A stretch of 64,000 bases of DNA, from positions 62,001 to 126,000 of the forward strand of contig CAMJPC010000002.1 of NCBI GenBank assembly GCA_946407705.1, given 5' to 3'. The notes beneath the pieces were generated by a model that worked only from the letters and a program-made list of their open reading frames with translations, ran no database searches and was not told where the DNA came from. The translations under genes were made by a program, and so were the position numbers. The DNA is from an uncultured Clostridia bacterium (GTDB lineage: Bacteria > Bacillota > Clostridia > Saccharofermentanales > Saccharofermentanaceae). This document shows positions 9,412 to 19,077 of this stretch, in pieces. How positions within the stretch are numbered: position 1 is the first letter of the stretch; every line of letters starts with the position of its first letter.

Positions 9412-10446
9412 ATGACGGAAATCGACAAATCGAAAAACAAATCCGCAAAGAAACTCGGCATCATCATCGCAGCTTCACTGGCCGTTATCGCAGTGGCAGT
9501 CGTCTGCATCGTGCTTGCACATAACGGTTATCTCGCGACCACGATGAGACTTCTCAAAGTGGAAGGAACCGTAACGATCGAGGATTCCAAGGGCGGATCA
9601 AAGCCCGTTACCGACAACATCCGTTTCCAGTCAGGAGATGCTCTGATCACAGGTACTGACGGTATTGCTTCAGTCGGTCTCGATGATTCAAAGATCGTTA
9701 CCCTTCAGAACGACAGCCGTGCCGAATTCGCGAAAAAGAACAAGCAGCTCGAGTTAAAACTCACCAAAGGCGCAGTATTCTTCAACGTTACTCAAAAGCT
9801 CAAATCCGATGAGAAATTCGAAGTAAAGACATCCACCATGACCGCCGGCATCCGCGGAACTTCAGGCTTCGTTTACTATGATGCCGCTGACGAAGGAAGA
9901 GAGTCTCTCATCATTACGGACGGTGCCGTCGAAGTATCCGCTACCAACCCCGATACAGGCGAGACAAAGACCGCAAGGATCGAAGGCGGTCAGAGGATCA
10001 AGGTCTATCTGTACAGCGACAGAACCGAAAACAGCGTCGAGTTCGAAGTTGATAAAGTAACCGAAGAAGACCTTTCCGCATTCACTCTTTCCATGCTCGC
10101 CGAAAACGAAGAGCTCATGCAGAGAGTCTGCGACTATACCGGCTGGGATAAGGACAAGCTCAAGAAGCTCCTTAAGGAAGTCGATGATCTGAGCAAAGTA
10201 ACAGAGCCCTCCGATACGACAACCACAACTACCACCGCTCCCAAGTCTTCCACATCCGAGACTCCGGAGGATACAACGACCACATCCACGACTGCAAGAA
10301 GGCCTAAGAAAAAGCCGACCAGAAAACCGACGAGGAGGCCTACCAGAAAGCCCACGAGGAAGCCGAAGAAAAAGAAGACTTCAAAATCTTACAAGAGCAA
10401 CTCTTCCGTAAGCCAGACACCCAAATCGGTAATGTTCGTTCCGTAA
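9412..10446 (+). CDS. FecR-domain membrane-anchored protein with Thr-rich linker and Lys/Arg/Pro/Thr tail
   Basis: Single N-terminal TM, VEGTVTIED...FQSGDALITGTDGIASVGLDD...FEVKTSTMTAGIRGTSGFVYYD (FecR pattern), tail RRPKKKPTRKPTRRPTRKPTRKPKKKK. Confidence 0.82.
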   Translation: MTEIDKSKNKSAKKLGIIIAASLAVIAVAVVCIVLAHNGYLATTMRLLKVEGTVTIEDSKGGSKPVTDNIRFQSGDALITGTDGIASVGLDDSKIVTLQNDSRAEFAKKNKQLELKLTKGAVFFNVTQKLKSDEKFEVKTSTMTAGIRGTSGFVYYDAADEGRESLIITDGAVEVSATNPDTGETKTARIEGGQRIKVYLYSDRTENSVEFEVDKVTEEDLSAFTLSMLAENEELMQRVCDYTGWDKDKLKKLLKEVDDLSKVTEPSDTTTTTTTAPKSSTSETPEDTTTTSTTARRPKKKPTRKPTRRPTRKPTRKPKKKKTSKSYKSNSSVSQTPKSVMFVP

Positions 10447-10452
10447 ACATGT

Positions 10453-10458
10453 TATAAT
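10453..10458 (+). promoter_or_regulatory. -10 element (TGTTATAAT context) for FecR-like gene 2
   Basis: TATAAT preceded by TGT, 49 nt upstream of ATG 10507. Confidence 0.5.
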
Positions 10459-10506
10459 CAGAGAAGTCACAAAGTCATTATTTTAAGCATCTCAGGGGTG
10501 AAGACT

Positions 10507-11727
10507 ATGACAGGGACAGATACAGCCAGAAACTCCAACAAGAAAAAGATCATAATCGCGTGCGCAGCCGTGGCAGTTGTTGCCATCGCAGCAGTCTGCA
10601 TCATTTTCGCGAGAAGCGGATATCTTGCCACCACGATGAGGCTTCTTAAAGCCGAAGGCACCGTCAGCATCGAAGATGCGAAAGGCGGGACAAAACCCGT
10701 CAGCGACAACCTGAGATTCCAGTCCGGAGAAGCACTTAACACAGGTGCTGACGGACTTGCGTCCGTCGGTCTCGACGACGCAAAGATCGTAACCCTTGAT
10801 CACGACAGCAGAGCAGAATTCACCAAGAAGAAAAAGCAGCTGGAACTCAAGCTCACCAAGGGTGCTCTTTTCGTAAACGTTGCTCAGAAGCTCAAAGCTG
10901 ACGAGAAATTCGAGATCAAGACATCAACAATGACCGCAGGCATCAGAGGCACGACGATCGTTGTCTATCAGGATAAGCAAGACAATAACAGAGATACTCT
11001 TGCCCTTTTGGAAGGACAGACAGTGGTCACTGCCACAAATCCTGATACGCATGAGACCAAGTCGATCACTCTTAAGGCAGGCCAGCAGGTTAAAGTCTAT
11101 CTGTATTCAGACAGGACTGAAGACTCCGTCGAGTTCTTCCTCAAGCAGCTCACCGAGAAAGACCTCACCCATTTCATGTATGAAATGCTCAACATGTATC
11201 CCGGTCTTGTTGACCAGATCTGCAATGCTTCAGGCTGGAACAAGGGCGATCTCCAAAACATGCTTGCCGATCTTAAGAACGCAGGTGTCGACCTTGACAA
11301 GCCGCCTGTCGGCAAAGAACCCGAAAAGCCTGAGGAACCTGTAAATCCCGAGCCTCAAAAGCCGTCAGAGGCCGATCCGGAACAGCCCGGACAAAATGAA
11401 CCTGAGGCCAATCCTCCGGCAACTAAAAAGAAAGCAACCAAAAAAACCAGGAAGAAAACAACCAAGAAGACTTATAAAAAGACCACAACAAAGAAAAAGA
11501 AGAAAACATCTTCCGTTCCAAGTGTTCCCAGCGGCTGGAGCAAGTACAGCGCCGGTTGGAACAAGACTTACGGCCGCAGGAAGATCTATATAATCCACCA
11601 GCATAACGAGATATACAAAGGGTACATCAGCGGCAGATGGGTTGACCTGGAATACGAATGGGAAGATAGTGATAACGATGAGTATCTGGTCTTCTATTAC
11701 GGCGGAAAGGTCTTCTTCAAGCCATAA
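10507..11727 (+). CDS. FecR-domain membrane-anchored protein, paralogue of the preceding gene
   Basis: High identity over TM and FecR region (GYLATTMRLLKAEGTVSIEDAKGGTKPVSDNLRFQSGEAL); Pro/Glu linker, Lys/Thr-rich stretch, then a distinct C-terminal module. ATG 10507 preferred to GTG 10498 because of GGGGTG spacing. Confidence 0.82.
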   Translation: MTGTDTARNSNKKKIIIACAAVAVVAIAAVCIIFARSGYLATTMRLLKAEGTVSIEDAKGGTKPVSDNLRFQSGEALNTGADGLASVGLDDAKIVTLDHDSRAEFTKKKKQLELKLTKGALFVNVAQKLKADEKFEIKTSTMTAGIRGTTIVVYQDKQDNNRDTLALLEGQTVVTATNPDTHETKSITLKAGQQVKVYLYSDRTEDSVEFFLKQLTEKDLTHFMYEMLNMYPGLVDQICNASGWNKGDLQNMLADLKNAGVDLDKPPVGKEPEKPEEPVNPEPQKPSEADPEQPGQNEPEANPPATKKKATKKTRKKTTKKTYKKTTTKKKKKTSSVPSVPSGWSKYSAGWNKTYGRRKIYIIHQHNEIYKGYISGRWVDLEYEWEDSDNDEYLVFYYGGKVFFKP

Positions 11728-11751
11728 GAGCCTTATAAATCCAAGCATTTC

Positions 11752-11795
11752 ATGCCGGCCGGACCCGTCTTACGGGTTCAGCCGGTATTCTTTTG
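11752..11795 (+). terminator. Intrinsic terminator candidate after FecR-like gene 2
   Basis: CCGGCCGGACCCGTCTTACGGGTTCAGCCGG followed by TATTCTTTT. Confidence 0.6.
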
Positions 11796-11800
11796 TATGG

Positions 11801-11806
11801 TATAAT
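11801..11806 (+). promoter_or_regulatory. -10 element (TGGTATAAT context) for the CHASE2 cyclase
   Basis: TATAAT with upstream TGG, 65 nt before the start codon. Confidence 0.5.
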
Positions 11807-11870
11807 CGGAATGCCGGAACGCACTGTTTTGTTCATTCCGGCGGCAATCTTACGGGGATGGTGAGATAAC

Positions 11871-13679
11871 ATGAACAAAGGCCGCACCAAAAGCCTTCTG
11901 GCTTCTCTGATATTAGCAACGATAATCACCCTTTTATGTGCTCTGGACGTTTTCAGGAGCCCCGAACTCTGGCTTGAGGATACGCTCTACCAGCAGCCCG
12001 TATATGTCCCGGATGACATCGTCATCATCGGTATCGATGAAGAAGACATCAAGGAATTCGGTCCCTACCATTCATGGGACAGGACTGTCATCGCAAGTGC
12101 TTTGGAGAAACTGAATTCGGATCCGGAGAAGCGTCCCGCGGTTGTCGCGGTCGATATCCAGTTCTCGGGCAACATGGATCCCGCAAGTGATGAAAGACTC
12201 GTAAAGGCAGCTTCAGATCTCGGAAACGTAATCACTGCAACCCAGGCAACCTTCGGCACGAAGAGAACATTCGGAAACGCGATGCTCGTAGTCGAGGACT
12301 ATTTTGCAGTCCTTAACTATGAGGAACCCTACAAGGAACTCAAGGACGTTACGACCCAGGGCTGCATCAACATCATGTACGACCAGGACGGTATCGCGCG
12401 TCATTCGCTCCTCTATGTCCAGCCCGAGGAAGGCAAGCGCGTTTACTCCATGCCGTTCGAAGCGGCAAGGATCTATGCCCGATCGCAGGGCCGAACGATC
12501 CAGGAACCCGTGACTGACGAAAGAGGACACTTCTACGTAACTTATTCGGGAAGGCCCGGTGATTTCTACGATGACTTCAACTTGAGCAAGCTCATCAACG
12601 GAAAGATCGATCCGAAGCTCTACGCAGGCAAGATAGTCCTCATAGGACCTTTCACCACAGGTCTCCAGGACTCCTACATCACCCCCATCGAAAAGGGTGA
12701 GATGATGTACGGTATCGAAGTTCAGGCAAACGTTATCCAGTGTCTGTTAGACGGCAATTACAAGCATAAGGCTCCCGATTATTTCCAGATCGGTGCCCTT
12801 TGGCTCGTTTGCTTTGCGTTCTTCCTGTTCTGCTACAACAGAAAGCCCCTCTTCACCGTTCCTGCCCTGATCATATGCGAAGGCTTGTCCATAGCGATCT
12901 CCATGTGGCTCTTCTCGCTCGGCATAATAACCCACGCTTTGTGGATCCCTCTGGGTCTTTTCGTACTTTTCATCATAAGCGTCGGTCTCAACTACATCAG
13001 CGCGGCACTCGCCAAGCAGAACGTTACGAAGACTTTCGAAAGATATGTTGCGCCCAACGTCGTAGAGGAGATCCTTAAGGAGGGAACCGACAGCCTGAAA
13101 CTCGGCGGCAAGACCGTTGATATCGCGGTCCTTTTCGTTGATATCAGAGGCTTCACGACAATGTCAGAAAGACTCTCTCCTGAAGAAGTCGTTCACATCC
13201 TTAACCAGTATCTGTCCATGACGAGCGCCTGTGTTGAAAGATACAACGGCACGCTCGATAAGTTCATCGGTGACGCCACCATGGCTTTCTGGGGCGCTCC
13301 GATCAAGGATGACGACGCGGTCTATCACGCGTGCATGGCAGCCCTCGACATCGTCAAAGGCGCAGATGAACTGTCAGCCAAGCTCAAGGCCGAGGTAGGC
13401 GAAGAGATCCACGTCGGCGTTGGCGTCAACTACGGTCCTGCCGTCGTCGGCAACATGGGTTCCGAAAGACGAATGGACTACACGGCCATCGGCGATACGG
13501 TCAACACATCCGCGAGACTCGAGGCTAACGCTCCGGGCGGAACGGTCTATGTCAGCCGTTCGGTAGTCGATGCAGTTGAAGGAAGAATGACCTACGAACC
13601 GCTCGAAAAGCCCATTAAGCTTAAGGGTAAAGCTGACGGATTCGAGATTCTCCGCCTTATCGGACCTGTTGAATCTTAA
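11871..13679 (+). CDS. CHASE2-domain class III adenylate cyclase
   Basis: Extracytoplasmic CHASE2-like region (DDIVIIGIDEEDIKEFGPY...VAVDIQFSG...IVLIGPFTTGLQDSYITPI), three TMs, cyclase (VLFVDIRGFTTMSERLSPEEVV...LDKFIGDATMAFWGAP...RMDYTAIGDTVNTSARLE). The Lys/Asp pair fits ATP specificity. Confidence 0.9.
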   Translation: MNKGRTKSLLASLILATIITLLCALDVFRSPELWLEDTLYQQPVYVPDDIVIIGIDEEDIKEFGPYHSWDRTVIASALEKLNSDPEKRPAVVAVDIQFSGNMDPASDERLVKAASDLGNVITATQATFGTKRTFGNAMLVVEDYFAVLNYEEPYKELKDVTTQGCINIMYDQDGIARHSLLYVQPEEGKRVYSMPFEAARIYARSQGRTIQEPVTDERGHFYVTYSGRPGDFYDDFNLSKLINGKIDPKLYAGKIVLIGPFTTGLQDSYITPIEKGEMMYGIEVQANVIQCLLDGNYKHKAPDYFQIGALWLVCFAFFLFCYNRKPLFTVPALIICEGLSIAISMWLFSLGIITHALWIPLGLFVLFIISVGLNYISAALAKQNVTKTFERYVAPNVVEEILKEGTDSLKLGGKTVDIAVLFVDIRGFTTMSERLSPEEVVHILNQYLSMTSACVERYNGTLDKFIGDATMAFWGAPIKDDDAVYHACMAALDIVKGADELSAKLKAEVGEEIHVGVGVNYGPAVVGNMGSERRMDYTAIGDTVNTSARLEANAPGGTVYVSRSVVDAVEGRMTYEPLEKPIKLKGKADGFEILRLIGPVES

Positions 13680-13757
13680 GATTTTATTAATCGTTCAATA
13701 AGTCTATAATAGAAGTTGAGCAAATTTTTTTTAGAGTTCTGCTCACGGGAGGAAATT

Positions 13758-15470
13758 ATGCTGACATTTTTGGGCAGAGGTTCTGCATTTACTGACGAGC
13801 AGAACAGCGCGTACTTCGTCGAGAACGATGACCTTATCCTGATCGATTGTCCGATGAGTTCTTTCGAGAAACTCAACGATATGAATATGACGCTGTTTAA
13901 CCGCGTATATGTTCTGGTCACTCACACACACGGTGACCACATCAGCGGGATCGGGATGCTCATCGATCTTCTGCAGTTTTCAGTAAAGACTCCCATCACC
14001 ATCATCGCACCCTCAAAGGAAGTCGAAGATGATCTCAGATACTACTTCTCAAAGCTGGAAGGCTGCGGGGATTCCTGGTATGAACTTACCCGCGTGGAGA
14101 ACTTCAAAAAGGATTGGCTGGTCTGCGCAATTCCCACCACCCACACCGAGCAGCTTGACGGCAAGTGCTTCGGCTACTGCCTGAACGTAGGCGGCAAGAG
14201 AGTCGTCTATACCGGCGATACAAATACGATCGAACCTTTCGAGCCTTACATCGAAGACGGATGCTACGCTTATCTCGAGATGTCGGCTTACCGTTCACCC
14301 GTTCACCTTTACTGCGTCGACATGCTCGACAAGGTCAGGGAATATACATCAAGAGGCATTCACGTTTATCTGATGCACATGGATGACGAGAAGAGGATCG
14401 CTGCAGTCATGAAGGATACCGGCGCGGAATTCGCTCCCCTCAGACGCGGCGGCTTCACCATGGAAGATACCGGCAGGATGCTCGACGGAATTTTCGATAT
14501 CACGGACAACCTTTACAGGGATATGTGCATGAACAGCAGCCCTGATCACAGGCTCCTGTTCACTCACCTTACGGAGCTTGGAAAGACCATCGTTGATGCT
14601 GACAGGGCAAGCTTCTGGAAGTGGGACAAGAGAAAGGAACAGCTCTGGACGATGTCTGCTACGGGAGTCGATAAGATCGTCATTCCCGATAACACCGGTC
14701 TGGTCGGCAAGGCATTGAGACTCAAGAAGACAGTCATCACTAATGATCCTTATTCGGATCCCGATTTCAATAAAGACATCGACATCAAGACCGGATACAA
14801 GACCAAGTCCATCCTCGTTCTTCCCGTCGCTGACATCAACGGCGATTTCATCGGCGCACTGCAACTCATCAACAAGAACGGCGAAGGCGGTTTCGATGAA
14901 GAGATCGATCCCAAGAAGCTCTCGCTCGCAGCCCTCGTCTGCGGCATCGCTCTGGAGTCCGAGACATTCCTCGAGGATTCACACCACGACAGGCTTACGG
15001 GCCTCAAGAACAGAATGGGCTTCTACTACGATTTCGCCAAGAAATACAGGGAGTATCTCATTCCCGAATCAGGCAAAAAGATGTCTGTATTCATCTGCGA
15101 CATCGATAAGTTCAAGCGCGTCAACGACACGTACGGACATAACGCAGGTGACGATGTTCTCGTTTTCACCTCTCACCTCGTCGAGTCCTTCTGCAAGGAA
15201 ACGGACTGCGTTTACAGATGGGGCGGCGAGGAATTCGTAATGATCATGCGCGATACCGATCTCGAAGGCGCCGTTAAGAAAGCGGACGATATCAGGGTCA
15301 AGCTCATGAACTCGGACATCGAAGCTGACGGCAACACGCTCAACTGCACATTGAGCTTCGGCTGTGCCCTTTTCGATCCTTCCAAATCGATCGAAGAGAA
15401 TATCAGCAGAGCTGACGAATTCCTCTATCAGGCAAAGCAGACGGGACGCAACAAGGTCTGCTGGGAATAA
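13758..15470 (+). CDS. Metallo-beta-lactamase-fold / GAF / GGDEF diguanylate cyclase fusion
   Basis: MBL THTHGDH, GAF-like segment, GGDEF domain with RWGGEEF. ATG 13758 preceded by GGGAGGAAATT. Confidence 0.87.
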   Translation: MLTFLGRGSAFTDEQNSAYFVENDDLILIDCPMSSFEKLNDMNMTLFNRVYVLVTHTHGDHISGIGMLIDLLQFSVKTPITIIAPSKEVEDDLRYYFSKLEGCGDSWYELTRVENFKKDWLVCAIPTTHTEQLDGKCFGYCLNVGGKRVVYTGDTNTIEPFEPYIEDGCYAYLEMSAYRSPVHLYCVDMLDKVREYTSRGIHVYLMHMDDEKRIAAVMKDTGAEFAPLRRGGFTMEDTGRMLDGIFDITDNLYRDMCMNSSPDHRLLFTHLTELGKTIVDADRASFWKWDKRKEQLWTMSATGVDKIVIPDNTGLVGKALRLKKTVITNDPYSDPDFNKDIDIKTGYKTKSILVLPVADINGDFIGALQLINKNGEGGFDEEIDPKKLSLAALVCGIALESETFLEDSHHDRLTGLKNRMGFYYDFAKKYREYLIPESGKKMSVFICDIDKFKRVNDTYGHNAGDDVLVFTSHLVESFCKETDCVYRWGGEEFVMIMRDTDLEGAVKKADDIRVKLMNSDIEADGNTLNCTLSFGCALFDPSKSIEENISRADEFLYQAKQTGRNKVCWE

Positions 15471-15487
15471 GGTTTTATCATGTCATC

Positions 15488-15518
15488 AGAGACCTGTGCG
15501 GATGCGCAGGTCTTTTGA
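15488..15518 (+). terminator. Intrinsic terminator candidate
   Basis: AGACCTGTGCGGATGCGCAGGTCTTTT. Confidence 0.55.
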
Positions 15519-15551
15519 AATAAAAGGGATAGATTATATCGGGAGGTATTT

Positions 15552-16145
15552 ATGGCTAACCAGGAACTTATCGCCCGGCTTAAGGAGTACAGGGATCTTC
15601 TGGCAGAGACGGAAGAACTCGGTGCTTTCATCAAGTCGCCCGGCGATACTCACACAACGCCGCCTGCACCGCTCAAGAAGAAGACTTTCATGAGGTTTTT
15701 CTGGCCCTGGATGGTAGCGGCGATCATAGCATTTTACGTGGTCTACATGGCTACAGCTTTTATCGCCATGCAAAGCACCATAAGGACAGCGGGCACCGCC
15801 CGTCTCGCCTTTTCGCAGATGATGGGTGATACAATGGCGGGCATGATCTGTGCCGCCATCGTAGTTATCATCATAATACTGTTCGGCATCAGGGTCGCCA
15901 AGAGAAAGAGGAATTATTCCAACAGAGAGACCGAATACCTGAACAAGATCGCGGACGAGAAATACAACCGTGGCATGGCAAACCAAAAAGCCATCAAGAT
16001 CCTTGAGGAAGACATTATCAAGGCTCATGAATTCGAGCCTCTCGTACCTGCAGGCTACCGTACAAGCGAAAAGGTCGGCATCATCATAGATCTAATTAGT
16101 TCCGGAAAGGCAGAGACGGTCGAAGAAGCCTGTGCAATGTTCTGA
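15552..16145 (+). CDS. Uncharacterised membrane protein (2 TM)
   Basis: Open frame with good RBS (GGGAGGTATTT) and two hydrophobic segments; no recognised family. Confidence 0.7.
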   Translation: MANQELIARLKEYRDLLAETEELGAFIKSPGDTHTTPPAPLKKKTFMRFFWPWMVAAIIAFYVVYMATAFIAMQSTIRTAGTARLAFSQMMGDTMAGMICAAIVVIIIILFGIRVAKRKRNYSNRETEYLNKIADEKYNRGMANQKAIKILEEDIIKAHEFEPLVPAGYRTSEKVGIIIDLISSGKAETVEEACAMF

Positions 16146-16148
16146 CTC

Positions 16149-16631
16149 TTATCTGTTATCCACTTTCTCGGGATACATGTCGTGATTGAAGAGCCTGTCT
16201 TCGGCTACCTTCTCCCACTTTGTTCCGGGTTTGCCGTAATTGCAGTACGGGTCTATCGAGATGCCTCCGCGCGGAGTGAACTTGCCCCAGACCTCAATGT
16301 ACTTGGGATCCATGAGCTTTATCAGGTCCTTCATTATTATGTTCACGCAATCCTCATGGAAGTCGCCGTGATTCCTGAATGAGAAGAGATAGAGCTTGAG
16401 CGATTTGCTCTCGACCATCCTGACCGAAGGCACATAAGAGATCGTGATCGTCGCGAAATCAGGCTGCCCGGTGATCGGGCAGAGACTCGTGAATTCCGGA
16501 CAATTGAACTTTACGAAATAATCGTTATCCGGGTGCTTGTTGATAAACGTCTCGAGAACGGACGGATCGTAATCCTGACTGTAGACAGTGCCGTTGCTGC
16601 CGAGCTTTGTGAGTCCTTCTTTTTCGCGCAT
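16149..16631 (-). CDS. queF: NADPH-dependent 7-cyano-7-deazaguanine reductase
   Basis: [27 protein letters not shown]...[13 protein letters not shown]...[16 protein letters not shown]. Confidence 0.95.
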   Translation of the reverse strand: MREKEGLTKLGSNGTVYSQDYDPSVLETFINKHPDNDYFVKFNCPEFTSLCPITGQPDFATITISYVPSVRMVESKSLKLYLFSFRNHGDFHEDCVNIIMKDLIKLMDPKYIEVWGKFTPRGGISIDPYCNYGKPGTKWEKVAEDRLFNHDMYPEKVDNR

Positions 16632-16635
16632 AGGA

Positions 16636-17316
16636 TCACCCCTTTATGAGATTGTACTTGAGGCCTTCGTCGTAAACGTCGATGCCCTCTGCCCTCTTGA
16701 CTGCCTTTACGACCAGATAGGTTACGGGCGTGAAGATGATCTCGTAAGCGACCTTGAACAGATACTGGAAAAGGATCATCTTCAGAACTATGGAATTCTC
16801 CATTGTTCCCCAGAACGAGATGACGATGAAGATGACGGAATCAAGGCCTTCGCCGATGATCGTCGAAAAGATCGTGCGGACCCAGAGCTTCTTTCCTTTT
16901 GTGGCAACTTTCAGTTTGGAAAGGATGATCGAATTGGAGAACTCTCCGAAAAGATAACCTGAGAAAGATGCAACTGCGACTCTGGGGGTGGTTCCCATGA
17001 CTATCGCATATGCCTCCTGGTTCTCCCAGTAACCCGGGTGCGGAAGCGCAATGGTTACAAGATAGACGAGTACGGCAAAGAAGCTGCACGCAAATCCCAG
17101 CCATATGATGGTCCTTGCTTTTCGGAAACCGTAAACCTCCGTGAAAACATCGCCGATGATGTAAGTTACCGGGAAAAGGATTACGGCCGCAGGAAGCGTA
17201 ATGTCAGGCGTAACAGCCCACATCTTCCCTGCAACGAGGTTTGAGAGCAGAAGGCATGTCACGAAGACAATCCCTATGCACATGAAAAGTCTTGATACGT
17301 TCTTTGATTCATTCAT
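16636..17316 (-). CDS. Queuosine precursor transporter, YhhQ family
   Basis: [16 protein letters not shown]...[19 protein letters not shown]...[18 protein letters not shown]; 4 nt upstream of queF. Confidence 0.9.
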   Translation of the reverse strand: MNESKNVSRLFMCIGIVFVTCLLLSNLVAGKMWAVTPDITLPAAVILFPVTYIIGDVFTEVYGFRKARTIIWLGFACSFFAVLVYLVTIALPHPGYWENQEAYAIVMGTTPRVAVASFSGYLFGEFSNSIILSKLKVATKGKKLWVRTIFSTIIGEGLDSVIFIVISFWGTMENSIVLKMILFQYLFKVAYEIIFTPVTYLVVKAVKRAEGIDVYDEGLKYNLIKG

Positions 17317-17329
17317 GGTCCTAAACTCC

Positions 17330-17357
17330 AATAAAAAACGGCTCCTATCCAGGAGCC
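17330..17357 (-). terminator. Terminator ending 13 nt before the transporter start codon (riboswitch expression platform)
   Basis: Minus strand GGCTCCT-GGAT-AGGAGCC-GTTTTTTATT. Confidence 0.85.
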
Positions 17358-17403
17358 TTCTAAAACAATACAAGCATGCAAAACACGCCTGGTAATTATC
17401 TTT

Positions 17404-17450
17404 GAAGTCCTGGTTTTGTTTAACGGCAGGATGGCACTAACGAACTGCCG
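17404..17450 (-). ncRNA. preQ1-I-like riboswitch aptamer
   Basis: Minus-strand RNA CGGCAG-UUCGUUAGUGCCAUC-CUGCCG-UUAAACAAAACCAGGA: 6-bp stem, loop with ..AGU.CC, A-rich tail ending ACCAGG, very similar to my recollection of the T. tengcongensis preQ1 aptamer tail (GUUAACAAAACAAGG); upstream of Q-precursor transporter/queF. Confidence 0.8.
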
Positions 17451-17587
17451 GCCCGGGAAGTCTTCCGCAGGCACGCAATAATCTATCATCTAAAGTCAGG
17501 ATGGTCAAGGAAATAACAGCCGGCGCGGTAATTATCATGATTCTTTTATGGTATATTTATTTTATGGAATAAGAAAGGATCTTCGCC

Positions 17588-18751
17588 ATGGCGGTATTAT
17601 GCAAAAACTGTGCAGGCAAGCTTATCTTCAATCCCGCTTCGCAGAAGCTGGAGTGCAATACATGCGGCAGTTCATACAGGCCACAGGACGTTGAAGATAT
17701 CTATGCTTCCTCTGACACGAAGTTCTACGACACCAGAGTATATACCTGCGGACACTGCGGCGCGGAAGTGATCACGAGCGACACCGAATCATCCACATTC
17801 TGCGTCTATTGCGGCAATCCGGCCATCGTTTTCAACAGGATATCCAGAGAATACAGACCCGACGGCATCATTCCGTTCAAGATAACCAAGCAGCAGGCGA
17901 TCGACAATATCAGGACGAAGTTCCTCAAGAACCCGATCATTCCCAAGGAAATAAAGAATAAACTTACTCCGGAAAATCTGCGAGGTATCTATATCCCCTA
18001 TTGGCTGATAAACGCAGACTTTACCGAAGCCGACTGGATCAAAGGTACGGTCAAGCGCGGAAAGAGCAGCGAGACCCGTTATTACTCAAGAGCCGGAGAG
18101 ATGACATGCAAGAACGTTCCCATCGACGGTTCAAGGATATTAAATGACGACACGAGCAGAAAACTCGAGCCTTTCTATCTCGAGGATTCCACGGAATTCG
18201 ATGAGGATTATCTGAACGGTTTCTATTCAAATATATCCGATCTGAGTTATTACGACCTGAGAAGATCAGCCGCCGGCAGATGCCACGCGCTCTATGCCGA
18301 AGATGTCGTTAATTCTGTCGACCGGAGCGCAAGAGACGTCAAGATCGTTGATTCGGTCTATCACATAGATATCCACGATGATCCCATCTACATGATGATG
18401 CCCGTATGGTTCTTCACGTTCAAGCACGACGGCAAGCCATACACGATCCTCGTAAACGGACAGACAGGAAAGGTCGTCGGCACCATGCCGTGGCAAAATA
18501 AGCGTATCTGGGCGGTCGCAATAACTGTATTTCTGATCATCCTCGCATTCATCGGATTCTTTTTCGGCGGGATCGCGTTCGGATTCCGTAAACATATCAA
18601 CACGTTCTATATGCATGTCATAGCGGGTCTTCTTGCCACGTCCATGCTGTGCTTCACCACCGGGACCGTCGGTCTTAAGAGGATATTCAAGAACTTAAGG
18701 CTTACGCAGTCTGAAGCCATCTTCAGATTCGTAAAGAAAAGGCAGGAATAA
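17588..18751 (+). CDS. Zinc-ribbon (two CxxC-type pairs) membrane protein
   Basis: CKNCAGKL...CNTCGSSY, CGHCGAEV...CVYCGNPA, C-terminal TMs. Confidence 0.75.
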   Translation: MAVLCKNCAGKLIFNPASQKLECNTCGSSYRPQDVEDIYASSDTKFYDTRVYTCGHCGAEVITSDTESSTFCVYCGNPAIVFNRISREYRPDGIIPFKITKQQAIDNIRTKFLKNPIIPKEIKNKLTPENLRGIYIPYWLINADFTEADWIKGTVKRGKSSETRYYSRAGEMTCKNVPIDGSRILNDDTSRKLEPFYLEDSTEFDEDYLNGFYSNISDLSYYDLRRSAAGRCHALYAEDVVNSVDRSARDVKIVDSVYHIDIHDDPIYMMMPVWFFTFKHDGKPYTILVNGQTGKVVGTMPWQNKRIWAVAITVFLIILAFIGFFFGGIAFGFRKHINTFYMHVIAGLLATSMLCFTTGTVGLKRIFKNLRLTQSEAIFRFVKKRQE

Positions 18752-18755
18752 GGCT

Positions 18756-19070
18756 ATGTCAAACAGTGATTCCGCACTTCTGGTCATATTGGTCTACAGC
18801 GGCATGATGATATTCACGGCCTTGTCTTATGCCGTGTTCGTCACCTACCTGATCTTAAGGAAATACAGCGACTTCGGAGATTCCTCGTGCAAGCTGGATG
18901 AATATTCCCAAAGAGGCATCGGTTATTACCGCACGGTCGATGATGCTCCTGCCATGGAGAAAAGATTTCTTTTTACGGAATACGGGGAAAACCCGTACGA
19001 GAATAATACACACAGTATTCCTGAGGTGCTGTTAAAGAATTCCGGAGATAATACGATTGAGGAACCGTGA
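18756..19070 (+). CDS. Small single-TM protein
   Basis: 104 aa ORF immediately after the zinc-ribbon protein. Confidence 0.6.
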   Translation: MSNSDSALLVILVYSGMMIFTALSYAVFVTYLILRKYSDFGDSSCKLDEYSQRGIGYYRTVDDAPAMEKRFLFTEYGENPYENNTHSIPEVLLKNSGDNTIEEP

Positions 19071-19077
19071 CAGGGAA

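Noticed and set aside
10134-10355. Hydrophobic minus-strand ORF (MGFLVGLLVGFLVGFF...)
   Set aside because: Antisense of the KPTR/KKK repeats of FecR-like protein 1.
10305-10380. Short tandem repeats resembling a CRISPR-like or microsatellite tract
   Set aside because: They are degenerate codons for (K/R)PTRKPT in frame; no spacer structure.
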